Assembly (NCBI GenBank): GCA_023392755.1
Contig: JAEWNM010000088.1
Span: 1-9,447, forward strand
Reading direction: 5' to 3'
Length of the DNA stretch: 9,447 nucleotides
From: Bacillota bacterium
GTDB lineage: Bacteria > Bacillota > Clostridia > Christensenellales > Aristaeellaceae
The position numbers were made by a program, and so were the translations under genes. This document shows positions 1 through 5,664 of this stretch, piece after piece (positions within the stretch are counted from its first letter, which is position 1; each line of letters starts with the position of its first letter). The notes below the pieces were generated by a model. It made no database searches and was not told the DNA's origin. It saw only the letters and a list, made by a program, of their open reading frames with translations.

Positions 1-7
1 TTGCGCA

Positions 8-26
8 AGAATTTCGAAGAAATTCT
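8..26. repeat. Short inverted repeat (8-bp stem, 3-nt loop)
   Basis: AGAATTTC (8-15) and GAAATTCT (19-26) are perfect inverted copies around the loop GAA. It is the first of four foldback sequences in the gene-free stretch 1-156. It is AT-rich and short, so it may be fortuitous. No coding region can be assigned to this stretch. Confidence 0.45.
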
Positions 27-48
27 CTCCTTGCCCGAGCAAACGGCC

Positions 49-71
49 GCAAAATGGCAACGCCATTTTGC
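49..71. repeat. Perfect inverted repeat (10-bp stem, 3-nt loop)
   Basis: GCAAAATGGC (49-58) and GCCATTTTGC (62-71) pair perfectly around AAC. It lies in the non-coding region beyond the end of the kdu operon. The next 50 bases contain a second, longer hairpin. GCAGTG (70-75) can also pair with CACTGC (123-128), so the block could fold as a branched structure. Neither side carries a long T tract, so on its own it is not a convincing terminator. It could be part of a dispersed palindromic repeat. Confidence 0.55.
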
Positions 72-84
72 AGTGCAGCGAGGG

Positions 85-120
85 AAAAACTCAACAAAGT
101 GGCGACAGCCACTTTGTTGA
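85..120 (-). terminator. Probable rho-independent terminator of the kduI-kduD operon
   Basis: A perfect 13-bp stem, TCAACAAAGTGGC (91-103) with GCCACTTTGTTGA (108-120), closes on the 4-base loop GACA. Read on the minus strand, the direction of the kdu genes, the stem is followed directly by GTTTTT (revcomp of 85-90). It lies about 37 bases past the dehydrogenase stop codon, which suits a terminator for the operon. The lower stem is AT-rich and the T run is short, so efficiency is uncertain. It could instead be one arm of the larger repeat cluster at 1-156. Confidence 0.55.
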
Positions 121-128
121 TACACTGC

Positions 129-148
129 GGCGGGGGCATGCCCCCGCC
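129..148. repeat. 20-bp perfect GC palindrome
   Basis: GGCGGGGGCA followed by its exact reverse complement TGCCCCCGCC, with no spacer, starts eight bases past the end of the minus-strand dehydrogenase gene. A stem this GC-rich could protect the 3' end of the kdu mRNA from exonucleases or work together with the hairpin at 91-120. No T tract follows it on the minus strand. Confidence 0.55.
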
Positions 149-156
149 ATTCGCCG

Positions 157-939
157 TTACGGCTGCTTTCCGATATAGGCCAGTATACCGCCGTCCACAT
201 ACAGGATGTGCCCGTTCACAAAGTCGGAGGCGGGGGAGGCCAGGAATACCGCCGGGCCGGTCAGGTCATCCGTCCTGCCCCAGCGGTTGGCCGGCGTCTT
301 GGACAGTATGAACTTGTTGAATGGGTGCTCCGGCGTGCGCAGCGGCGCGGTTTGAGGCGTTTCAATATACCCCGGCCCCAGGCCGTTGCATTGTATGTTG
401 AATTGCCCATACTCGCTGGCGATATTCCTTGTCAGCATTTTTAGGCCGCCCTTGGCCGCGGCGTAAGCCGATACCGTCTCCCGGCCCAGCTCCGACATCA
501 TCGAGCAGATGTTGATTATCTTTCCGCCGCCCTTTTTGATCATGGCGGGGATCACCGCCTTGGCGCATATGAAGGGGGCGTTCAGGTCCACGTCGATTAC
601 CTGGCGAAAGTCGGCCGCCGACATTTCAGTCATGGGGATGCGCTTTATAATCCCGGCGTTGTTTACCAGGATGTCAATGACGCCCACTTCCTTTTCAATT
701 CTGGCAACCAGTTCCGTCACCGCATTCTCGTCGGTTACGTCGCATACATAGCCGTGGGCGGTGATGCCCTCGGCCTTGTAGGCCTCCAGTCCCTTGTCCA
801 CCAGGTCCTGATTGATATCATTGAAGGTGATGGCGGCGCCGCAGGCGGCAAGGCCGCTGGCAATGGCGTAGCCTATGCCGTAGGAACCGCCTGTGACCAA
901 CGCAACCTTTCCGGTCAGGTCAAACATATGCAAGCTCAT
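157..939 (-). CDS. kduD: SDR-family gluconate 5-dehydrogenase-like oxidoreductase, probably acting as KduD
   Basis: This is a 260-residue classical short-chain dehydrogenase. The Rossmann cofactor motif TGGSYGIG is at residues 16-23, NNAG at 93-96, and the catalytic tetrad is N120, S146, Y159 and K163 (YAAAK). From memory, much of the chain (HGYVCDVTDE, the MMSELGRETVSAYAAAKGG region, the C-terminal ILAYIGKQP) matches streptococcal gluconate 5-dehydrogenase more closely than E. coli KduD. That subfamily includes the DhuD reductases, which turn 2,5-diketo-3-deoxygluconate into 2-keto-3-deoxygluconate. Because kduI lies immediately upstream, a KduD-like role is the best inference, and the symbol rests on this context. 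True gluconate 5-dehydrogenase activity is the alternative. The start is well set: AAGGAGG (revcomp of 946-952) lies six bases before the ATG and overlaps the kduI stop codon, which suggests translational coupling. It is probably a cytoplasmic, NAD(P)H-dependent enzyme. Confidence 0.9.
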   Translation of the reverse strand: MSLHMFDLTGKVALVTGGSYGIGYAIASGLAACGAAITFNDINQDLVDKGLEAYKAEGITAHGYVCDVTDENAVTELVARIEKEVGVIDILVNNAGIIKRIPMTEMSAADFRQVIDVDLNAPFICAKAVIPAMIKKGGGKIINICSMMSELGRETVSAYAAAKGGLKMLTRNIASEYGQFNIQCNGLGPGYIETPQTAPLRTPEHPFNKFILSKTPANRWGRTDDLTGPAVFLASPASDFVNGHILYVDGGILAYIGKQP

Positions 940-950
940 GGTAATCCTCC

Positions 951-1793
951 TTAGCGCAGGTCGGTGGTTGCAATCGCGTCCATGTCACTGAATGCCACGT
1001 TTTCCCCGCCCATGGCCCAGATGAAGGAATAGTTGGCTGTGCCGGCCCCGGCGTGAATGCTCCAGGAGGGGCTGATTACCGCCTGCTCGTTCTGAATCAC
1101 GATATGGCGGGTTTCACTGCCTTCGCCCATCAGGTGGAAAACCACGTTGTCCTTGGGGATTTCAAAATAGAAATATACCTCCATGCGGCGCTCATGGGTG
1201 TGCACGGGCATGGTGTTCCAAACGCTGCCGGGCTCCAGGGTGGTCAGGCCCATGCAAAGCTGGCACGTTTCCAGCACATCGGGGTGTATGAACTGGTTAA
1301 TCACCCGCTTGTTGCTTGTCTCCAGGCTGCCCATGGGCTTTTTTGCCGCCTCCGCGATGGTGATGCGCCTGGTCTCATAGGATGTGTGGGCCGGAGCGCT
1401 GACCATATAGTACTTGGCGGGGTTTCCGCCTTCAAAGGATTCAAAGAAAACCTCTTTGGCGCCCCTTTTGATATACAGGCAATCCTTGTAGCCAAGCTCA
1501 TACACGGTGCCGTCCACCGTGACTGCGCCTTTTCCGCCCAGGTTGAAAAGCCCCATCTCCCGGCGCTCCAGGAAAAAGCTTGTTCCAAACCGCTTCCACA
1601 CGTCAATGCCCTTGTTGATGGGCACCTTTTCCGATACAGGCATCACGCCCAGGGTCACCATTCTGTCTACATGGCTGTATACGGCGGTTACGGCATCCTG
1701 CACAAATAGCGTTTCAATCAGAAATTCTCTGCGCATCTCCTCGGTGGTGTAGCGCTTGAAATCCCGCTGATTGGCTGAATAACGGATATCCAT
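951..1793 (-). CDS. kduI: 5-dehydro-4-deoxy-D-glucuronate isomerase (4-deoxy-L-threo-5-hexosulose-uronate ketol-isomerase)
   Basis: This 280-residue bicupin enzyme converts 5-keto-4-deoxyuronate, formed from unsaturated uronates of pectin or glycosaminoglycan breakdown, into 2,5-diketo-3-deoxygluconate. It aligns by eye along its whole length with E. coli KduI: SHVDRM, SFFLERREMG, GAKEVFFES, PDVLETCQLCMGLT, NTMPVHTHERRMEVYFYF, NEQAVISPSWSIHAG and the C-terminal DLR. The zinc ligands of the E. coli enzyme correspond to H198, H200, E205 and H247, all present. An in-frame ATG 40 codons upstream (at 1913) exists, but the start at 1793 is preferred. It gives the family length and the conserved MDIRYS-type N-terminus, and it has AAGGAGG (revcomp of 1801-1807) seven bases upstream. 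It is the first gene of the operon. The following dehydrogenase starts 11 bases after its stop, and that gene's ribosome binding site overlaps the stop codon. The AraC gene is transcribed divergently and is the likely regulator. Confidence 0.96.
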   Translation of the reverse strand: MDIRYSANQRDFKRYTTEEMRREFLIETLFVQDAVTAVYSHVDRMVTLGVMPVSEKVPINKGIDVWKRFGTSFFLERREMGLFNLGGKGAVTVDGTVYELGYKDCLYIKRGAKEVFFESFEGGNPAKYYMVSAPAHTSYETRRITIAEAAKKPMGSLETSNKRVINQFIHPDVLETCQLCMGLTTLEPGSVWNTMPVHTHERRMEVYFYFEIPKDNVVFHLMGEGSETRHIVIQNEQAVISPSWSIHAGAGTANYSFIWAMGGENVAFSDMDAIATTDLR

Positions 1794-1838
1794 GGCTTTT
1801 CCTCCTTCGTTTGTCGGATGGTTCCTCATTTTAAGTCT

Positions 1839-1844
1839 ATTATA
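1839..1844 (-). promoter_or_regulatory. -10 box of the kduI-kduD promoter, no recognisable -35
   Basis: On the minus strand these bases read TATAAT, a perfect consensus -10. The expected start point is near 1832, giving a 5' leader of about 39 bases before the kduI ATG. At the expected distance upstream (about 1861-1867) there is nothing like TTGACA. A strong -10 with no -35 fits a promoter that needs an activator, such as the divergent AraC-family protein. Confidence 0.5.
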
Positions 1845-1862
1845 CCATTTAATAATGCGAAA

Positions 1863-1895
1863 ATCCTTGTATATATTGCCGCGAATCTTGGGTAT
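1863..1895. promoter_or_regulatory. Candidate AraC-type operator: two direct half-sites 21 bp apart
   Basis: The half-sites at 1863-1874 and 1884-1895 share the pattern A..CTTG..TAT (8 of 12 positions) with a 21-base offset, two helical turns, which is typical for direct-repeat sites of AraC-family dimers. They would cover about -31 to -63 of the predicted kduI promoter, the usual place for activator contact. They also overlap the -35 of the regulator's own promoter, so autorepression is possible. The match is short and found by eye. Confidence 0.3.
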
Positions 1896-1905
1896 CTGAT
1901 ATAAT
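1876..1905 (+). promoter_or_regulatory. Promoter of the AraC-family regulator gene
   Basis: TTGCCG (1876-1881, four of six matches to TTGACA) and a perfect TATAAT (1900-1905) are separated by 18 bases on the plus strand. The start point would fall near 1911-1913, leaving a leader of only about 12-14 bases that still contains the purine-rich AGAGGGGA (1913-1920) ribosome binding site. The -35 lies inside the candidate operator. Confidence 0.5.
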
Positions 1906-1924
1906 CTTTGCAAGAGGGGATAGT

Positions 1925-2776
1925 ATGAAAGAAATGTATTCCTGCCACGAGGCCATTGATAAATGCCTGAAGAGCCGAAGGTTCGCCATTGCGCACCTTT
2001 TGCAGGAAGAAAAGACGATGGCCATGCATATCCATGATTGCTTTGAAATGTATTACTCCATTTCCGGGGGCAAGCAGTTTCTAATTGACAACACCTGCTA
2101 CCCCGTTAACCCGGGCGACCTGTTCATCATCAACAATTACGAAAGCCACTGCGTTTCCCGGGCGGATGATGACAGGCACGAGCGAATCGTGCTGTCCATC
2201 CATCCGGATTATCTGAAATCCTTGTCCAGCGGTGAGACGGATTTAACCGACTGCTTTACGCGCAGGGCGGACCGCCCCGGCTGCAAGCTGCATCTTCCGC
2301 AGGAGGCGCAAAGCCGCTTCCTGTATCTGATCCATAAGCTTACGGAGGTAAAGGGATACGGCGCCGACCTGATGGAAAACGCCATCTTTACCGAATTGAT
2401 GGTGCTGGTAAGCCGGCTGTACGGCGCGGGGGAGGAAAAGGCCGCCGATTACCAGCACCACCCAGTAGTCGAAAAAATCGTAGAATGCATCAATGCCCGC
2501 ATCGGCGAGCGGATTACCCTTTCCATGCTGGCGGACAGCATGTTTTTGAGCCAGGCCTATATCTGCCGCATTTTCAAGGCGGAAACGGGCACCACCATCA
2601 ACAAATACATTACGGCCCGGCGCATTTCCATCGCCAAGGCCCGCCTGGGCGCGGGCCTGTCTGTCGCGGAAGCCTGCGAGCAGAGCGGCTTCAACGATTA
2701 TACCAACTTCGTCACCCTCTTTACCCGCATGGTGGGCATCACCCCCAAGCAGTACGCGCTGCACAACATAAGGTGA
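1925..2776 (+). CDS. AraC-family transcriptional regulator with N-terminal cupin domain
   Basis: This is a 283-residue regulator, a normal length for the family. Residues about 20-90 form an AraC-type cupin sensor domain (MHIHDCFEMYYSISG at 34-48, YPVNPGDLFIIN at 59-70). It carries histidines at 35, 37 and 75 that could line a ligand pocket. Residues about 180-283 form the double helix-turn-helix domain: ITLSMLADSMFLSQAYICRIFKAE is the first unit, and SVAEACEQSGFNDYTNFVTLFTRMVGITPKQY carries the AraC signature in the second. It is divergent from kduI-kduD across 131 bases, which makes regulation of that operon the best guess, with a uronate or its breakdown product as the inducer. The glycosidase-transporter operon that converges on it could be a further target. 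The ligand cannot be predicted from sequence. The ATG at 1925 has a purine-rich site four bases upstream. Confidence 0.93.
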   Translation: MKEMYSCHEAIDKCLKSRRFAIAHLLQEEKTMAMHIHDCFEMYYSISGGKQFLIDNTCYPVNPGDLFIINNYESHCVSRADDDRHERIVLSIHPDYLKSLSSGETDLTDCFTRRADRPGCKLHLPQEAQSRFLYLIHKLTEVKGYGADLMENAIFTELMVLVSRLYGAGEEKAADYQHHPVVEKIVECINARIGERITLSMLADSMFLSQAYICRIFKAETGTTINKYITARRISIAKARLGAGLSVAEACEQSGFNDYTNFVTLFTRMVGITPKQYALHNIR

Positions 2777-2801
2777 CGGGCGGGGCAGGCGGAAAACAAG
2801 C

Positions 2802-2959
2802 GGGCTGTCGCGCTGGCCGCATAGTTGTATAACAATTCAAGATGAAGGCGCCCGAAGGTTTCCAAAGGGCGACCGGAAAGCCCTTTGGTCGCGTCAGGAG
2901 ACGCGATATCCTTCTTCTTGAATAGCATTATACAAAATGCGGCCTTGGCACGACAGCCC
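2802..2959. repeat. 158-bp structured foldback repeat, copy 1 (MITE- or REP-like)
   Basis: The element begins GGGCTGTCG (2802-2810) and ends with the exact inverse CGACAGCCC (2951-2959). Moving inward, GGCCGCAT pairs with ATGCGGCC (2815-2822/2937-2944), TTGTATAA with TTATACAA (2825-2832/2928-2935), TTCAAG with CTTGAA (2836-2841/2917-2922) and GAAGG with CCTTC (2844-2848/2910-2914). The centre holds two hairpins: CCAAAGGGC/GCCCTTTGG (2862-2888) and TCGCGTC-AGGA-GACGCGA (2889-2906). A second copy, similar along its length, lies at 6736-6892. It contains no open frame of note and no obvious flanking target duplication. It fills most of the 212-base convergent gap (2777-2988) between the AraC gene and the glycosidase gene. 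There is no T tract, so it is not a standard terminator, although such a stem could block or stabilise transcripts from both sides. Confidence 0.85.
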
Positions 2960-2988
2960 CTGTCCCATCCCAAAATCCTATTTATTTT

Positions 2989-4779
2989 CTATCTTGCATC
3001 CTTCCCGAACGCTGTATCCAGCGCGTAGGCCAAAAAGCCCGCACAGGTGGCAAAGGCCTCCCTGGTTGCGCATTCGCCCGTTTCCTCGTGCACGCTTTCG
3101 CAGGCGAAGCCGTTGTCCATTGGGGTGCGCAGAAGGTGCTCCTTGGCCGTTTCCCTGTGGCCGCACAGCAGGCTGTTGGCAATGGACAGCACCCAGGGGT
3201 GCGGCGCGTGGGCGCAGCCGATTTCCGCGATAGGCTTCCCCGCGAAGGAATAGCGGTAGGCGGGGTCCCTTATCATGGCGGAGGTATTCACATATACAGG
3301 GTCATAAGGCTCGCAAAAGCCGTAGTAGGGCAGCAGCAGCAAGCTCCCCGGCGGCTCGTCATACACGTCATACCGTCCGTTCAAATCGGCCGACCAGCAA
3401 AAGAACCGCTTCCCATCCCGCTCCTTGATGAAATACCGCAGTATATCTTCCCGCATGCGCCTGGCCCGCTCGCCCAAATCCGGGCGGGAAAGCCGCTTCG
3501 ACATGTCCGTTAGCACCCGCCACACCAGAACGTTGTCATAGGTGAGGTAAGGGTATACGTGCATATCGTCCGTGGGCTGCAGGAATGTTTCGTACAGCTC
3601 CAGCTCCGCATGCTTCTTTGTGCTTAAAACACGCAGTATATGCCAAATGCCATCCTGTATGTACGCTTTCCGCAAAAAGGCGTCATCCCCTGTGATGTGA
3701 ACGTATTTTTCCAGGGCGATCAAAGGCGCGCACAGCTCATCCAGCTCAAACCCCGGCTCCAGAACGGTGCCGTCTATAAACCGGCTGTGTATGCCCGCGT
3801 TGCGCATCTGCCTTGTGAATACGTATTTCAGTACCTCCCTGGCATACTCCCTGTCCGCCATCAAAATGGCGGGAAAGCACCATAAAAGGCTGTCTCTGTC
3901 CCAGTAGGCGCAGGAAACGTAGTATCTGGGGCTGCGGGAGGTCATCAAAACAAATTCCTCCGTGTCCAGCGTCCTGCCGGAGGCGAAGAAAAAGCTGAAG
4001 AACATGTTCGTGTTCAGTATTTCCTTCAGCTTTTTGTCTGCAAGTTGCCTTTCCCGCCTTGCAAGCCATGCGCGCGTTTCCTTCAGCATTTGGTCAAAGC
4101 CGCGGCGCATAAGCTCCTTGGCGCTGGTGGAGGCCGCCACCTCCTCATGCCCCAGGCCGAAAATGAAGTCAACCGCCGCCTCCTCGCAAGGCTCAAGCTC
4201 CCATTCCCGTTCCAGCGCAAATTCAATGGTTCCGTCCGCCGCCTGTCCGCTGCGCTCCTTCACCGCGTCCTCAAAAATGGGCGCCCAGGCAAACAGCGGC
4301 AGGCCTGCGCGCATTTCCATTACAAAATGGTGGTTCCAGTTGCTTTCAAGCAAATATGTCTGCCCGCCCACGGGCTTTGATTCATTTACCACGTGCAGCG
4401 TCTGGGCCCAGCAGCCTGCAAGGCCCGCGCCGCAGCGGACGGGGCTTTGGCCGTTGTTTCGCACCTTCAGCCTGTAAAAAAAGGCCCGCTCGTTCAAGGG
4501 GAACAGCACCGTGCCCGTCACCGTGCATACGCCAGCTTTGGCGCAAAACGTTGGTATCCAACAGCGGTCCCGTTCCCAGCGCAGGCTCTCAAGGGCCGTT
4601 TCGCGCCCGTCCACTGTAACGGTGGGGCGCAGGAGCGGCGTGCTTTCAAGGCCGCGAAGCTCCAGCATCCCCTTGGCGCCCATGTGCAAAAAGGTCAGCC
4701 CTTCCACCGCTCCGTCGCTCTCCCTTAGCGTGGGCAGGGATAGGTACTCGTTGCCTGTGGCCTGGTATTTTTCTTTCAT
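2989..4779 (-). CDS. GH125-like (alpha/alpha)6-barrel glycoside hydrolase
   Basis: This 596-residue protein has a beta-rich N-terminal region (about 1-210) and a helical barrel (about 230-590). The barrel motifs parallel GH125 exo-alpha-1,6-mannosidases in order: YWDRDSLLW at 292-300, FELDELCAPL at 344-353 (cf. the family's EIDS), QPTDD at 401-405, then PPGSLLLLPYYGFC, DPVYVNT and AHAPHPWVLSI, and finally ACESVHEETG at 559-568 (cf. HESF). By that alignment D347 is the general acid and E561 the base, and both are retained. Resemblance outside the motifs is low and the large N-terminal domain differs from standard GH125, so the specificity is uncertain. It could be an alpha-1,6-mannosidase or an exo-glycosidase for the products of the GH66 enzyme in the same operon. 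No signal peptide is visible, which suggests a cytoplasmic enzyme acting on imported oligosaccharides. It is the last gene of the operon, 21 bases after the permease stop, with AGGA upstream of the ATG. Confidence 0.75.
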   Translation of the reverse strand: MKEKYQATGNEYLSLPTLRESDGAVEGLTFLHMGAKGMLELRGLESTPLLRPTVTVDGRETALESLRWERDRCWIPTFCAKAGVCTVTGTVLFPLNERAFFYRLKVRNNGQSPVRCGAGLAGCWAQTLHVVNESKPVGGQTYLLESNWNHHFVMEMRAGLPLFAWAPIFEDAVKERSGQAADGTIEFALEREWELEPCEEAAVDFIFGLGHEEVAASTSAKELMRRGFDQMLKETRAWLARRERQLADKKLKEILNTNMFFSFFFASGRTLDTEEFVLMTSRSPRYYVSCAYWDRDSLLWCFPAILMADREYAREVLKYVFTRQMRNAGIHSRFIDGTVLEPGFELDELCAPLIALEKYVHITGDDAFLRKAYIQDGIWHILRVLSTKKHAELELYETFLQPTDDMHVYPYLTYDNVLVWRVLTDMSKRLSRPDLGERARRMREDILRYFIKERDGKRFFCWSADLNGRYDVYDEPPGSLLLLPYYGFCEPYDPVYVNTSAMIRDPAYRYSFAGKPIAEIGCAHAPHPWVLSIANSLLCGHRETAKEHLLRTPMDNGFACESVHEETGECATREAFATCAGFLAYALDTAFGKDAR

Positions 4780-4800
4780 GTTCTATCCTGGATATCCTTC

Positions 4801-5664
4801 CTACGCCTTCACGGAGCCTTCGGTAAGGCCGGATACGACGAATTTCTTTTGAAAGGCCACAAACAGGATCAATATGGGAATCTGAACCATGATCGAGGCG
4901 GCGAAGATCCATTCCCACCGTGTGGCGTGCTGGCCGCGCAGCGTTTGTATCATCAGCGGCAGCGTCACATACTGCTGCACGCCGCCCAGCACCACCTTGG
5001 CGGTAAAAAACTCCTCCCACGTGCCCTGAAAGCAGAAGATGGCCAGGGTGCCTATGGCCGGCAGCGCCAGGGGCAGCAGCACCTTGAAAAAGGTGCTGAA
5101 GTGCCCGCCGCCGTCGATGCGCACCGATTCCTCCAGCTCCTTGGGCAGCGACGCGAAATGCCCCCGCAAAAAGAAGGTATTGCCGCACACGCCGGTGCCC
5201 ACATACAGCAGAATCAGCCCCGATCTGGTGCCCATCAAGCCGTTTCCGCCACTCATCCATGGCAGGCTGATCCCCTGCAAAACAAGCACCTGGGGGATGA
5301 TGCTCAAAAAGCCCGGTATCATCAGCGTGAACAGATAGATGCGGAAAAGCGCCTCCCGCCCGAAAAAGTCAATGCGGGCAAACCCATAGGCGGACAGGGA
5401 GGAGATCAGGACCACAAAAACCATGGTGCAGACGGTGATGACCGTGCTGTTCAAAGCCGCCTGGGGAAGGTTGGATTGGGTGAGCACGTGCCCGTAGGCC
5501 GAGAAATTCAAACGGGAGGGGAAAAGCTTGGGCGGGCTGGGCAGCATATAGCTGAACTCCTCAAAGGAGTTGGTAATCATGAACAGGTAGGGCAGCACGA
5601 AAACCGCGGCGCAGGATAACAAAAGCAGCCAAAAAAGCAGCCTGGGCAGACGGGATTTTTTCAT
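4801..5664 (-). CDS. Carbohydrate ABC transporter permease, MalG/AraQ type (CUT1)
   Basis: This 287-residue inner-membrane subunit has about six hydrophobic segments, the first at residues 9-30. The EAA loop that contacts the ATPase is at about 177-201 (LEESVRIDGGGHFSTFFKVLLPLALP). Length, the N-terminal positive patch (MKKSRLPR) and the ending FVVSGLTEGSVKA fit the MalG-like half of CUT1 sugar importers. Its ATG overlaps the TGA of the upstream permease gene by four bases (ATGA), so the two are probably translationally coupled and made in equal amounts. With the binding protein it should import oligosaccharides. No ATPase gene is present, so a shared MsmX/MsmK-type ATPase encoded elsewhere is inferred. 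The exact sugar is not predictable. Confidence 0.93.
   Translation of the reverse strand: MKKSRLPRLLFWLLLLSCAAVFVLPYLFMITNSFEEFSYMLPSPPKLFPSRLNFSAYGHVLTQSNLPQAALNSTVITVCTMVFVVLISSLSAYGFARIDFFGREALFRIYLFTLMIPGFLSIIPQVLVLQGISLPWMSGGNGLMGTRSGLILLYVGTGVCGNTFFLRGHFASLPKELEESVRIDGGGHFSTFFKVLLPLALPAIGTLAIFCFQGTWEEFFTAKVVLGGVQQYVTLPLMIQTLRGQHATRWEWIFAASIMVQIPILILFVAFQKKFVVSGLTEGSVKA

Noticed and set aside
54..311. Small plus-strand open frame at the left edge
   Set aside because: It runs through the hairpin cluster and into the antisense of the dehydrogenase gene, with no ribosome binding site and Arg/Pro-rich shadow composition.
1053..1709. 218-codon plus-strand open frame opposite kduI
   Set aside because: It lies wholly antisense to a strongly conserved gene, has no ribosome binding site or recognisable domain, and is explained by GC-rich codon shadowing.
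951..1913. Longer kduI reading with 40 extra N-terminal residues starting at 1913
   Set aside because: The extension covers the kduI -10 box and the candidate operators, has no ribosome binding site, and lacks family similarity. The start at 1793 has AAGGAGG and gives the standard KduI length.
2802..2959. Copy 1 of the repeat as an ordinary bidirectional terminator
   Set aside because: The stems are not followed by a T tract on either strand, and a near-identical copy lies inside an operon, where full termination would cut off the permeases.
2790..2970. Target-site duplication flanking the repeat, as proof of transposition
   Set aside because: I compared the flanks of both copies by eye and found no convincing short direct duplication. 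The mobile origin therefore remains a hypothesis.
4849..5619. 256-codon plus-strand open frame opposite the MalG-type permease, and a similar one at 5802-6656
   Set aside because: Both are antisense to clear permease genes and have a low-complexity composition rich in His, Gln and Gly, typical of shadow frames.
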